A stretch of DNA of 60,328 bases, taken from the NCBI GenBank assembly GCA_014799575.1, contig JAAVHS010000010.1:8223-68550 (forward strand), read 5' to 3'. The notes beneath the pieces were generated by a model that saw only the letters and a program-made list of their open reading frames with translations, was not told the DNA's origin and did no database searches. Shown piece by piece: positions 25,667 through 33,936 of this stretch. The first letter of the stretch is position 1. Each line of letters begins with the position of its first letter. Both the position numbers and the translations under genes were made by a program. This DNA is from Clostridiales bacterium. GTDB lineage: Bacteria; Bacillota; Clostridia; Christensenellales; UBA3700.

Positions 25667-27031
25667 ATGGATAAGATTGTTTTGTCATCGCCCGAGTTAA
25701 GCGCGGAACTCAAAAAGATAAGCGGATATTTCCCCAAAGACAGACGGCTATACGCCGTGGGCGGTTGCGTGCGCGACGCGTTGAGGGGAAAGCCGTGCTA
25801 CGACGTCGACTTGGCGGGCGCGGTTACGCCCGAGCAGTTGAGCCAAATTCTTGCGGATAGCGAGTTCAAGGTATGCGAAGCGTCGCCAAGACTCGGCACT
25901 ATGATTATAAAGGGCAAGTACGCGTACGAATATACGACGTTCAGGACGGACAGTTATCCCTCCGGGAGCGGAATTCATACGCCGACGAGCGTACAGTTTA
26001 CCGACGATATTCAAGCCGACGCGAGAAGAAGAGACTTCAAATGCAACGCGGTATATTATGACGTCGCAGACGAAAAAATCGTCGACCCTTTGGGCGGTAT
26101 AGCGGATATACGGGCGAGCGTGCTTTCCACCGTCGTCGACCCCGATATCACTTTGGGACAGGACGGACTGCGAATAATGCGTATGATAAGATTTGTATCT
26201 ACGCTTGGCTATTCAATCGAGGAGAATACTCTATCAAGCGCGATAAGGCTTGTGGGCGGACTGAACGACATCACCGTCGAGAGAATTAGGGAAGAACTTG
26301 ATAAGATTCTCGCAGGCGAAAATTGCTATAAAGCGTTGAGACTGATGAACAAAATCGGCGCGTTGAAAATCATTTTGCCCGAGGTCGCGCTCAACGACGG
26401 CGTACCGCAAAAGATACAGTATCATAAATACGACGTGCTCGAACACACTTTCAAAGTTGTCGAGAATTGCCCGCCCGACGTGAGGCTGGCGGGACTGTTC
26501 CACGACGTCGCAAAGGGCGTGTGCTATGCGCAAGAAGGAAATACCTATCTACACAACGTTGTCGGCGCAGGTATTACCAAAGACGTGTTGACAAGGCTCA
26601 AATATCCCAAGAAAGTTATCGAGCGTACGTCAAGGCTTGTGCGCGAGCATATGTTCGACGTCAACGGCAATTCGAGAGACGTCAAGTACAGAAGATTTAT
26701 CGCAAAGAATTTGGATATTCTCGACGATATAATCGCGCTTTTCAAAGCCGATTGCATAGGCACGGGCTATCTTCAAGAATCGCGCACGGCTCAGAGGATG
26801 AAAGAAATCTACCAAAAGATGCTCGACGAAAAAGTCGCAATGTCAATAGGCGAATTGAATATCGACGGCAAAGACCTTGCGCAGTTGGGATTCGAGGGCA
26901 AGGCGATAGGCGACGCGCTCGAAAGCCTTTGGGATTTGTCTTTGAGAAATGCGGTAAAGAACGATAAAGACGTCTTGATTGAAATAGCAAAAAGAATGAA
27001 GAAAACTACCGATAAAAAGAAGGGTGTATAA
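25667..27031 (+). CDS. cca: CCA tRNA nucleotidyltransferase with HD domain, 454 aa
   Basis: Class II CCA-adding polymerase: VGGCVRDALRGKPCYDVDLA (nucleotidyltransferase motif GG-x-VRD and D-x-D), RRRDFKCNAVYYD, then the RNA-binding head (GQDGLRIMRMIRF) and an HD phosphohydrolase segment (AGLFHDVAKGVCYA, HEHMFD-like REHMFDVN). It builds or repairs the 3' CCA of tRNAs; all three tRNAs in the window already encode CCA, so repair is likely its main task. One-base gap after tilS and one-base overlap with rmuC. Confidence 0.93.
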   Translation: MDKIVLSSPELSAELKKISGYFPKDRRLYAVGGCVRDALRGKPCYDVDLAGAVTPEQLSQILADSEFKVCEASPRLGTMIIKGKYAYEYTTFRTDSYPSGSGIHTPTSVQFTDDIQADARRRDFKCNAVYYDVADEKIVDPLGGIADIRASVLSTVVDPDITLGQDGLRIMRMIRFVSTLGYSIEENTLSSAIRLVGGLNDITVERIREELDKILAGENCYKALRLMNKIGALKIILPEVALNDGVPQKIQYHKYDVLEHTFKVVENCPPDVRLAGLFHDVAKGVCYAQEGNTYLHNVVGAGITKDVLTRLKYPKKVIERTSRLVREHMFDVNGNSRDVKYRRFIAKNLDILDDIIALFKADCIGTGYLQESRTAQRMKEIYQKMLDEKVAMSIGELNIDGKDLAQLGFEGKAIGDALESLWDLSLRNAVKNDKDVLIEIAKRMKKTTDKKKGV

Positions 27032-28485
27032 TGGAAAAGACGATAGGAATTATTTTGATAGTATGCGCGGTGGCGAATTTGGTTTTGCTACTTGTCTTCG
27101 GCATAAGAAAGAAGAAAAAAGACACGCCAAGCGATAGCAACGTACTTTCGGAAGTGGAGACGCTCAACGACAATCTCAACGAGGTTAAAAATATCGTAAA
27201 CGAACATACTACGAGAGAAAAAGACAATTTATTGAGCAATATTACCAACTCAATAAAATCGTCTAACGAATCTTTGGCGCCTATGCTTAAATTGTATATG
27301 AATATGTTCAAGGAGAAACTTGACGAAAATCTTGCGACTACAAAAGATATGTTATCCGAAATCCGTCAGGAAATGAAAAATGCGACGGCAGATATGAGTA
27401 AAGGTACAGGAGAGTCGCTCAATTCTCTCAAAAGTGAAACACAAGTAGCATTAGACAAAATGAGTAAAACTATCGAAAGCTCTCTTGATAGAATAGGAAA
27501 CGATCTTAAACAATCGCTCAAAGAAGTGCGAGAAGACAATAGAGTCCAGTTAGAAAGTGTCCGCAATAATAATGAGGTTCAACTTCAAAAAATCAGAGAA
27601 ACTGTCGAAGAAAAACTTACAGAGACGCTTGATAATCGAATTAACAACGCTTTCAAGATAGTTAACGAGTCTTTGTCAAAAGTATTGCAAGGATTTGGCG
27701 AGATGAGAGAGTTGACTGGTCAGGTCAGCAATCTTAACAAGATGTTTAGTAATGTAAAAACTATAGGTGTTTGGGGAGAAGTGACTTTGGAGAGTCTTCT
27801 TGACCAAATATTATCTCCGGAACTATATCATTGTCAATTCCGTCTTTCGGAAAAATCTAGAGAGATGGTTGATTTTGCAATAACTATGCCTTGTCAAGGG
27901 AATGAAAAGATATATCTTCCAATAGACTCGAAATTCCCACTTGAGAAGTACTCAAAGTTTGTCGAGGCAAGCGAAGAGGGCGATTCGGTAAAAATAGATA
28001 AGGCAAGGAGAGAATTAGTCGACGAGGTTAAGCGAGCTGCAAAAAGTATATCAACGAAGTATATTATTAATATGGTAACAACACGATTTGCAATAATGTA
28101 TTTACCTATCGAAGGACTATATGCTGAAATAGCCAAAAATACCGCTTTGACTACAGAAATACAAAATAAATACAATGTGACGATATGTGGACCTACAACA
28201 GTTACAGCGCTTCTCAATACTTTACAGATGGCATTTACAACAATAAAAATTCAAAAAAGAAGTGGAGAGATTGCCGACGCATTGCAAGAATTCCAAACTG
28301 ATTTCAATAATTATACGAAACTAGTGACAACCATAAAGAAGAACGCAACGAACGTTGTGGAGACAATTGACAAAGTGGAAAAGCAAAACAGACTAATAAA
28401 TCAAAGGCTGTCAAAAGTGGTCGGAGATTTGCCTGTCGACGACGATAAAAGACTTATTGCAAGCGACGAGGTTACGGAGGATTGA
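27031..28485 (+). CDS. rmuC: RmuC-family protein, 484 aa
   Basis: N-terminal membrane anchor (residues 4-22), a long coiled coil (~40-220) rich in Lys/Glu/Asn, then the RmuC domain (FSNVKTIGVWGEVTLESLLD, VDFAITMPCQG, YLPIDSKFPLEKYSKF, TTRFAIMYLPIEGLYAEI, ICGPTTVTALLNTLQMAF). RmuC proteins limit DNA inversion and have a restriction-like nuclease fold. The body of this gene is more AT-rich than its operon neighbours, notably 27.5-28.4 kb. Start overlaps the cca stop (TAATG). Confidence 0.9.
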   Translation: MEKTIGIILIVCAVANLVLLLVFGIRKKKKDTPSDSNVLSEVETLNDNLNEVKNIVNEHTTREKDNLLSNITNSIKSSNESLAPMLKLYMNMFKEKLDENLATTKDMLSEIRQEMKNATADMSKGTGESLNSLKSETQVALDKMSKTIESSLDRIGNDLKQSLKEVREDNRVQLESVRNNNEVQLQKIRETVEEKLTETLDNRINNAFKIVNESLSKVLQGFGEMRELTGQVSNLNKMFSNVKTIGVWGEVTLESLLDQILSPELYHCQFRLSEKSREMVDFAITMPCQGNEKIYLPIDSKFPLEKYSKFVEASEEGDSVKIDKARRELVDEVKRAAKSISTKYIINMVTTRFAIMYLPIEGLYAEIAKNTALTTEIQNKYNVTICGPTTVTALLNTLQMAFTTIKIQKRSGEIADALQEFQTDFNNYTKLVTTIKKNATNVVETIDKVEKQNRLINQRLSKVVGDLPVDDDKRLIASDEVTED

Positions 28486-29297
28486 TGAAGATAGATTTGC
28501 ATATACACAGCGCGTTGAGCGACGGTACGGATTCGCCGAAGAGCATAGTCGATAAGGCAAAGAGTTTGGGTATAGAGTGCATATCCATTACCGACCACGA
28601 CTGTATCAGGGCGATAGCGGACGCAAAAGATTACGCGATAAAAAATGGCGTACGGTATATCAACGGCGTGGAACTCTCGACTTTTTCCGTGTCGGAAATA
28701 CATATACTGGGTTATTGCTTTGACGAAAACAATTCCCAACTTCTCGAAAAACTCGATTATTTTGAGAGCAAGCGTAGGGAAAGAGCGACGACGATTCTCG
28801 ATAGGCTCTTTGATTTGGGAATAAAGCTCAATCGCGACGCGCTACCAAAAGACAGCGCGAGCGTGGGAAGATTGCATATTGCGAAACTTATGGTAGAGCA
28901 AAATTACGTCGCCACAATACCCGAAGCGTTCGACAAATATCTTGGCGCGAACGGTAAAGCGTACTGTCCGTCAAAGCGTATTACGCCATTTCAAGGCGTG
29001 CAACTTATAAAGCAAGCCAAAGGCTATCCCGTCATTGCGCACCCGTTGAGGTTTTTACAACAAAACACGTTGCGACCGCTGATTGAAGGATTGATGCAAT
29101 TCGGCTTAGAAGGTATAGAGGCGTATTATCCTACGCACGACGAGCAAGTTTCCAAAGAATTGAAGTCGCTTGCAAGGAGATACAACCTTATCGCAACAGG
29201 CGGTACGGACTACCACGGCGAAAACAGAAATATAGAACTTGGAAGCGTACAATTCCAACTTGACGGATATACTCAATCTAAATTGAATATAAAATAA
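28485..29297 (+). CDS. PHP-domain phosphoesterase (TrpH/YciV type), 270 aa
   Basis: PHP metal motifs: DLHIHSALSDG (H-x-H), ITDHDCI, GVELSTF, HIAKLM, VIAHPLRF and TGGTDYHG. Members hydrolyse 5'-mononucleotides or nucleoside 3',5'-bisphosphates, including pAp. ATG 28485 overlaps the last base of the rmuC stop, and GGAGG lies within the rmuC end, so it is part of the tilS operon. Confidence 0.85.
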   Translation: MKIDLHIHSALSDGTDSPKSIVDKAKSLGIECISITDHDCIRAIADAKDYAIKNGVRYINGVELSTFSVSEIHILGYCFDENNSQLLEKLDYFESKRRERATTILDRLFDLGIKLNRDALPKDSASVGRLHIAKLMVEQNYVATIPEAFDKYLGANGKAYCPSKRITPFQGVQLIKQAKGYPVIAHPLRFLQQNTLRPLIEGLMQFGLEGIEAYYPTHDEQVSKELKSLARRYNLIATGGTDYHGENRNIELGSVQFQLDGYTQSKLNIK

Positions 29298-29326
29298 ATA
29301 TAATAATAAAATGTGAGGACAAAATT

Positions 29327-29794
29327 ATGAAACTTATGATTACGCAAAAGTTGATGTCATTGAGAGGAAGATACAACATCACCGACGAAAACGACCAAAC
29401 GGTCTTTTCAATCAAGGGTAAATATACCGTACCCAAAAGATACGATATAAGCGATGCGCAAGGTCAATTGATAGCGCAGTTGAGAGCAAAAGTATTCGAC
29501 ATTATGCCTACTTATTATCTCTATGAAGGCGGAGAAAAAATCGGCAAAGTAAAAAAGAAAATCACTTTTTTAAAGCCCAAGTTCGAGATAGATTGCAACG
29601 GCTGGCAAATCCAAGGCAATTTCCTTTCATGGGACTATAAAATCGTAGACCCCGCAGGCAATATTATCGCTACGCTTTCCAAGGAAATTTTCAAGATGAG
29701 AGACGTATACGTTATGGATATCGTCAATGACGAGGACGCGCTTAGAGTAGTGCAGGTTGCGCTCGCCATCGATTTGGAAAAACAGGGTGAGTAG
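29327..29794 (+). CDS. LURP-one-related (YxjI-like) protein, 155 aa
   Basis: Begins MKLMITQKLMSLRGRYNITD and contains KYTVPKRYDISD, KKKITFLKPKFEID and DYKIVDPAGNIIATLSKEIF; this tubby-like beta-barrel pattern is the LURP-one family. Role in bacteria is unknown, possibly membrane-linked. GTGAGGA before the ATG. The 282 bp that follow before the next gene hold no coding sequence; they contain a GTGTAC-GTACAC hairpin (near 29876-29896) and the GCTAGC terminator at 29995-30020. Confidence 0.8.
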   Translation: MKLMITQKLMSLRGRYNITDENDQTVFSIKGKYTVPKRYDISDAQGQLIAQLRAKVFDIMPTYYLYEGGEKIGKVKKKITFLKPKFEIDCNGWQIQGNFLSWDYKIVDPAGNIIATLSKEIFKMRDVYVMDIVNDEDALRVVQVALAIDLEKQGE

Positions 29795-29994
29795 TTAATA
29801 ATAGTGGCGAGATGTGTAACCGACTGCGTATATCGGCGCGCCTTTCGCTTGATCGTCGGGACTCGGGGTGACGACGTGTACGGCAAGTACACTTGACGCC
29901 ACCGCTCGCCCTAGCTAAAACGAAATCCACACCAATCTCCGCACTCGAAACAAAATTTTTTTCAAACGGATAGATAAATAAGAATTTCAAAAAG

Positions 29995-30024
29995 CCTTGC
30001 TAGCATTGCTAGCAGGGTTTTATT
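29995..30024. terminator. Bidirectional terminator made of a GCTAGC dyad
   Basis: CCTTGCTAGC-ATT-GCTAGCAGGG followed by TTTTATTTTTT on plus, and by CTTTTTG on minus. Contains GCTAGC at 29999-30004 and 30008-30013. Ends transcription of the 30077-30367 gene and carries the same core as the operator-like dyads at 30397-30470. Confidence 0.75.
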
Positions 30025-30051
30025 TTTTGATAATTTGACATTCTTCTTATG

Positions 30052-30079
30052 TTATTTCGAGCGCAGTCGAGGAATCTCA
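30052..30079. repeat. Dispersed-repeat-like sequence overlapping a stop codon
   Basis: ATTTCGAGCGCAGTCGAGG then AATCTCA resembles the ATTTCGAGCG...GAAATCTC element I know to be scattered in many bacterial genomes. It overlaps the TGA of the gene at 30077-30367, so the last residues of that protein may come from the insertion. Confidence 0.4.
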
Positions 30080-30367
30080 ATCCGTATATGTATCCAAGTT
30101 TTCGTCGTCTATAAGATTTGATAAATTTTCCAAGTAATGTTCTATATTTTTCAAAATGTATTTTAGTGTCCTATTGCGCTGTACGATTTCAGGTTCGCGC
30201 GGTTGCCATTGTCCGCAAAGTTCGAAAGTTCTATTCGAGCGTTTGCGAATTGTAGAATTAATGCAATGACCCTTATCAATCTTTAATAAGTTACCATATT
30301 TGTCTTTTACATAGTATCTCAGAAAGTAAGCGCAATTAAAGCAGTCTTTTTTGTCTTCTTTGTCCAT
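30077..30367 (-). CDS. Small cysteine-containing protein of a divergent regulatory module, 96 aa
   Basis: Not a family I can name. It has a possible metal-binding part (CFNCAYFLRYYVKDKYGNLL ... KGHCINSTIRKR ... FELCGQW) and a C-terminal helical stretch. The ATG is preceded by AAGGAG. It is transcribed away from the XRE gene at 30495 from a TTGACT-18-TATAAT promoter that overlaps two of the GCTAGC dyads, so it is probably controlled by that regulator. Confidence 0.65.
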   Translation of the reverse strand: MDKEDKKDCFNCAYFLRYYVKDKYGNLLKIDKGHCINSTIRKRSNRTFELCGQWQPREPEIVQRNRTLKYILKNIEHYLENLSNLIDDENLDTYTD

Positions 30368-30396
30368 ATGTCTCCTTATATATGTCTTAAAACCTT

Positions 30397-30470
30397 GCTA
30401 GCAATGCTAGCGAAATATATTATAATGCTATCAATGCTAGCAAGTCAACAATTTTGCTAGCATTAGTAGC
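30397..30470. promoter_or_regulatory. Three phased GCTAGC-N3-GCTAGC operator-like dyads
   Basis: Dyads at 30397-30411 (perfect, spacer AAT), 30427-30441 (GCTATC-AAT-GCTAGC) and 30456-30470 (GCTAGC-ATT-AGTAGC). Centres are about 30 bp apart, close to three helical turns, so all face one side of the DNA. They lie between divergent genes; the first covers the expected +1 of the leftward gene. Confidence 0.7.
30419..30448 (-). promoter_or_regulatory. Promoter of the leftward gene (30367)
   Basis: Minus strand: TTGACT (30448-30443), 18-bp spacer, TATAAT (30424-30419); +1 near 30412. The middle dyad sits in the spacer. Confidence 0.7.
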
Positions 30471-30494
30471 ATAATTTTAGAGGAGGGAACAAAA

Positions 30495-30722
30495 ATGATA
30501 AAACTTGACCCAATTAGAAAGAAAATTATAGAAGCAATTAAGCAAAGTGGTATGTCAAAAAGTGATTTGGCAACTAGAGTAGGAGTTTGTCATCAAGCAA
30601 TAGGGCAGTATCTTTATCAAAATAAGATGCCTGCGCTGGATACGCTTGCAAATCTTTGCGCCGTGCTTGATTTGGATGCTAACGAAATTCTTTGCGTTGC
30701 TGACTACAATAAAGAGGATTGA
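30495..30722 (+). CDS. XRE/Cro-C1 regulator of the GCTAGC module, 75 aa
   Basis: IKQSGMSKSDLATRVGVCHQ then AIGQYLYQNKMPALDTLANL and CAVLDLDANEILCV: a complete Cro/C1 HTH. GAGGAGGG before the ATG. The GCTAGC dyads in its upstream region are the natural candidates for its binding site (inference). TATAAT at 30421-30426 with TTGCTA 19 bp upstream may serve as its promoter, in which case it would control itself too. Confidence 0.85.
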   Translation: MIKLDPIRKKIIEAIKQSGMSKSDLATRVGVCHQAIGQYLYQNKMPALDTLANLCAVLDLDANEILCVADYNKED

Positions 30723-30756
30723 TTTATAATAGACATATTATTTGACTTGTTTCTAT

Positions 30757-30780
30757 GCCCTGCTAGCAATGCTAGCAGGA
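30757..30780. repeat. GCTAGC dyad closing the module
   Basis: CCCTGCTAGC-AAT-GCTAGCAGGA. It is the inverted counterpart of the dyad at 29995-30016 (about 21 of 23 positions), so the two-gene module is bounded by inverted copies. A weak T-run limits its value as a terminator. Confidence 0.65.
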
Positions 30781-30834
30781 CTTAATTGTAAATATAAAAA
30801 GACACAAATAATTATAAGTTTCAATAGAATTACC

Positions 30835-30978
30835 CAAGTCCAAAGGCGGTTAGAGTGTTTGCGATTTATGTGCCTCTATAGTTTTGGGTTTAGATAAGTG
30901 TCGATTACTATTTTAGTATCGCTACAAAATATTCGTGCACTAAATGCAAATACTCTTACACCGCCCAAACCCTCAAAC
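30835..30978. ncRNA. Conserved long stem-loop element, copy B
   Basis: Arms 30845-30873 and 30937-30965 pair over ~28 bp with few mismatches (GGCGGT...GTTTGC / GCAAAT...CCGCC); an inner hairpin CGAT-T-ACTA / TAGTATCG sits at the tip. The flanks CAAGTCCAAA and ACCCTCAAA, and most of both arms, recur in copy A at 59963-60074. The arms differ between copies at paired positions. Strand cannot be decided because the element is nearly symmetric. This fills most of the 369-bp gap before the lipid kinase gene. Confidence 0.55.
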
Positions 30979-31017
30979 CAATCCATTGCCGTCAGGCTAT
31001 CCGTATTTTTTATATAC

Positions 31018-31046
31018 TTGACACATAAGCCCAAAAAGTATATAAT
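31018..31046 (+). promoter_or_regulatory. Promoter of the lipid-kinase operon
   Basis: Consensus TTGACA at 31018-31023, 17-bp spacer, TATAAT at 31041-31046; +1 near 31053. Confidence 0.85.
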
Positions 31047-31091
31047 AGTCTAGGCATTTAGGGTGTCAAATTTTGTGGGAATGTGTGTATT

Positions 31092-32006
31092 ATGAAAAAT
31101 ATTTTTGTTGTTAATCCCTTTGCGGGGAAGACAAACGCTTTGGCGAGCATTGAAAATATGCTTGCTAAAATGCAAGATTTTGAATATGAAATTTACGTGA
31201 CGAAAGAGCGCGGCGACGCGACGGCTTTCGTAAAGAAGAAGTGCGAGGAGACTGACGAAGATATTCGTTTCTTTTCTTGCGGAGGCGACGGCACGCTCAA
31301 TGAAGTGGCGAGCGGTTGCGTAGGTCATAGCAACGCGATACTTGCGATTTATCCAAGCGGCAGCGGCAACGATTACGTCAAGTATTACGGCGGAAAAGAG
31401 CAGTTTCTCAACATTGACAATTTGCTCGAAGGAAGAGAGACCAAAATCGATATCATTCAAGTGGGAGATAGATATGCGGTCAACGCGTGTCACTTCGGAC
31501 TTGACAGCGCGGTCGCTAAGACTATGAACGCAGTCCGTCACAAAAAGATTATCGGCGGAAAAAATGCGTACAACACAGGAGTACTCAAAGCGTTGTTTAC
31601 CGCAATGAAGACCAAATGCAAGGTCATAGGCGACGGCGAGCCTCTCAATGAAGACAAAATCTTGCTTTGCACCGTTGCCAACGGAAAATACGTCGGCGGT
31701 TCTTACAAGAGTTCGCCGAGATCGCGCAACGACGACGGACTTATGGAAGTATGTTGTATCAAGCCGGTATCAATATTCAAGTTCCTCAATCTCATCAAGG
31801 TCTATAAGGAAGGCACGCACTTGGAGAATGAGAAGTTGAAAAAGTACTTGGAATACAGACGTTGCAAGAGCGTGGAAATTATAGGCGGACAAAAGAATTT
31901 CGCAATCTCTCTTGACGGAGAAATCGTCGAAGGCGATAGATTCGAAGTCAACGTTCTTGAAAAGGAATTGAGGTTTATCATACCGAAAGGTTGCGAGGTA
32001 AATTAA
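31092..32006 (+). CDS. Diacylglycerol/lipid kinase (YegS/DagK family), 304 aa
   Basis: Kinase signatures FSCGGDGTLNEVASG and AIYPSGSGNDYVKYYGG (residues ~60-100), then the beta-rich second domain with YVGGSYKSSPRSRNDDGLMEV. Members phosphorylate diacylglycerol or related lipids at the membrane, recycling them to phosphatidate. Start ATG 31092; the longer frame begins with a GTG 9 bp upstream. Next gene, an acyltransferase-like protein, starts 19 nt downstream. Confidence 0.9.
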   Translation: MKNIFVVNPFAGKTNALASIENMLAKMQDFEYEIYVTKERGDATAFVKKKCEETDEDIRFFSCGGDGTLNEVASGCVGHSNAILAIYPSGSGNDYVKYYGGKEQFLNIDNLLEGRETKIDIIQVGDRYAVNACHFGLDSAVAKTMNAVRHKKIIGGKNAYNTGVLKALFTAMKTKCKVIGDGEPLNEDKILLCTVANGKYVGGSYKSSPRSRNDDGLMEVCCIKPVSIFKFLNLIKVYKEGTHLENEKLKKYLEYRRCKSVEIIGGQKNFAISLDGEIVEGDRFEVNVLEKELRFIIPKGCEVN

Positions 32007-32024
32007 CTAATTCGAGGTATAATT

Positions 32025-33302
32025 ATGCAAAAACTTAAAGCGGAAATTTGGGATCGAGTACAGTATATTTTTAGAAATTATTACGATAGAATGATACACT
32101 GCGCAAGCTATTACGAAGGCAAAGCGGATATATCGGCTCTGAGAAAGTCGATTTACCGTCTTGTCGAGAAATATCCTATTCTTCGCTCTTCTTTCAACAG
32201 CAGTCCGATAAATCCGAGTTGGACGGTCAACGAAGATTTTACCGAAGAGGAAATGGCGAACGTAGTCTATTGCGAGGACTTGCGAGCGAGCGTACTTTCC
32301 AGTCTTAGCGAAGAGATAAGTTATAAGGCGAAATTCCAATTCAAATTGACTTTGCATTACTGCGGTGAAAACTGCGCTATATCTTTACTCGTCAATCACA
32401 TGTGCATGGACGGCGCAGACTTTAAGTACTTCGTCGGAAAAATCGTGGAAGGTTACAATATGATTAAACGAGGGGAAGATATACAAAATCTTCAACTCAA
32501 AAGCGGAAAGCGCGGAGCCGACCAACTCTACAAGGATATGACCGAGGAAGAGGCTAAGACGGCAAGAGGACTTATGAAAAACGTTTCGAGAACGGGCGTC
32601 AAAAACAAGTTCGCTTTCACCGACGACGAGGATTGCTCGACTTGTTTTAATTTGAGAAAACTCGACAGCGATTTCGTAAGCGCGTTGAAGGTCAAAGGCA
32701 AAGAGTACGGCGCGACGCTCAACGACGTTTTCGTCACCGCGTACGCAAGAGCAATTTCCAAGTATCTCGAAAAATCCGACGACAAGAGAATTGCCGTGAC
32801 TTGTATGAAAAATTTGCGCGACCATATCAAGAGCGGAGAGTCTGAAGACTTGACCAATCTCACGGGCTTTATGCCATGCGTACTCGATAGCGTAGAGGGA
32901 ACGTTTGTCGACGTTTTGGATGAGGTAATCGAGAAGACGAAGACGGCGAAAGAAGACGAATTTTGCGGTCTTTACGGTCTGCCTTTGATGGCGTTGGCGT
33001 TCAAGGTCTTCCCATATATGGTGGCTGAATTCGCTATAAAAATCGGATATGAAAATCCGCTTATCGGTATGTCCAATATAGGTATTATTTCACAGGAAGC
33101 GTTGGCGTGCGAAGGCATGAAATGCTTGGACGCGTTTATGACGGGCGCGACGAAGTTTAAGCCGTATATTCAACTTACGACTACTACTTTCAACGGCGAA
33201 ACGACTATGTGTATCGCTCAGAAATGTTCGAGCGAAGATAGGAAGCGTATCAACGCGCTTTTGGACGATATAATAGAAGAATTGAAAAATTTTGCAGGAT
33301 AA
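32025..33302 (+). CDS. Condensation/acyltransferase-fold protein, 425 aa
   Basis: Two-lobed chloramphenicol-acetyltransferase-like fold: LRKSIYRLVEKYPILRSSF near the start, VNHMCMDGADFKYFV (NHxxxDG active-site motif, His ~125) and TLNDVFVTAYARAI. This is the pattern of stand-alone condensation-like acyltransferases (alcohol O-acetyltransferase, PapA, WS/DGAT relatives), not a peptide synthetase, as no carrier protein is near. It follows the lipid kinase gene by 19 nt with GAGGT before its ATG, so an acyl-lipid role is plausible (inference). Confidence 0.7.
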   Translation: MQKLKAEIWDRVQYIFRNYYDRMIHCASYYEGKADISALRKSIYRLVEKYPILRSSFNSSPINPSWTVNEDFTEEEMANVVYCEDLRASVLSSLSEEISYKAKFQFKLTLHYCGENCAISLLVNHMCMDGADFKYFVGKIVEGYNMIKRGEDIQNLQLKSGKRGADQLYKDMTEEEAKTARGLMKNVSRTGVKNKFAFTDDEDCSTCFNLRKLDSDFVSALKVKGKEYGATLNDVFVTAYARAISKYLEKSDDKRIAVTCMKNLRDHIKSGESEDLTNLTGFMPCVLDSVEGTFVDVLDEVIEKTKTAKEDEFCGLYGLPLMALAFKVFPYMVAEFAIKIGYENPLIGMSNIGIISQEALACEGMKCLDAFMTGATKFKPYIQLTTTTFNGETTMCIAQKCSSEDRKRINALLDDIIEELKNFAG

Positions 33303-33315
33303 TTACAAAGCGATA

Positions 33316-33344
33316 TTGAAATAGTCGCTATTATGTGGTATAAT
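33316..33344 (+). promoter_or_regulatory. Leaderless promoter of the LMW-PTP gene
   Basis: TTGAAA at 33316-33321, 17-bp spacer, TATAAT at 33339-33344, GCGACT, ATG 33351 at the predicted +1. Confidence 0.8.
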
Positions 33345-33350
33345 GCGACT

Positions 33351-33830
33351 ATGAAGATATTGTTTATATGTATGTCCAACATTTGTCGCAGTCCTTTTTG
33401 CGAATACGTATTTAGGAGAATCGTTCAAGAAGACGAAGTGCTCAGTCAAAACGTCGAGTGGGTGAAGAGTTCCGCCGTTTTCAATAAATCTTTCGTAATC
33501 AATCAAAAAGCCAAATTGGCGTTGCTAAGAGAAGGCTTTGACGAGGAATATATTCTCTCGCACAAGCCTACTTTCAAATGGGGTAAGGGAAGAGAGTATC
33601 TCAAAGAAGCGGATATTATTATCGGTATGACGAAATCCAACGCGTTTTTCCTTCCGAGAAAGTACCGCAAAAAGTTCGTATTGCTTTCCCAAATTGCGAG
33701 CGGAGAGTATAAGCCTATCCCCGATCCGGTGCTCATAAAAGACCAAGAAAAATATCACGCGGCTATGGACGAAATAAAAAAATATCTCGTCGATTACGCT
33801 AATATTCTCAAATCGCAGTTCGCGCAATAA
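33351..33830 (+). CDS. Low-molecular-weight protein-tyrosine phosphatase, 159 aa
   Basis: Phosphate loop FICMSNICRSPF with catalytic C7 and R13 (C-x5-R) at the very N-terminus, and general-acid Asp in KPIPDPVLI (D125). In Firmicutes such enzymes act on phosphotyrosine or, as YwlE, phosphoarginine; which applies is unclear. An in-frame ATG at 33333 lies inside the promoter, so the start is 33351, coinciding with the predicted mRNA end. Confidence 0.88.
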   Translation: MKILFICMSNICRSPFCEYVFRRIVQEDEVLSQNVEWVKSSAVFNKSFVINQKAKLALLREGFDEEYILSHKPTFKWGKGREYLKEADIIIGMTKSNAFFLPRKYRKKFVLLSQIASGEYKPIPDPVLIKDQEKYHAAMDEIKKYLVDYANILKSQFAQ

Positions 33831-33866
33831 TTATATAATTTTAGTTAAGTTTTTCAAAAATGGGTA

Positions 33867-33895
33867 TTGTAAAAGAGCGGATTGTGTGTTATAAT
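33867..33895 (+). promoter_or_regulatory. Promoter of the Ppx-Maf-MreB operon
   Basis: TTGTAA at 33867-33872, 17-bp spacer, TATAAT at 33890-33895; +1 near 33902, leader of 35 nt with AAGGAAG. Confidence 0.75.
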
Positions 33896-33936
33896 GTCAA
33901 CGGATGACTATACATAAATTTTTAAGGAAGTGAAGA

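Noticed and set aside
30835..30978. 6S RNA, SRP RNA or tmRNA
   Set aside because: Rod shape fits 6S loosely, but I see no conserved 6S ends, no SRP tetraloop and no tRNA-like part.
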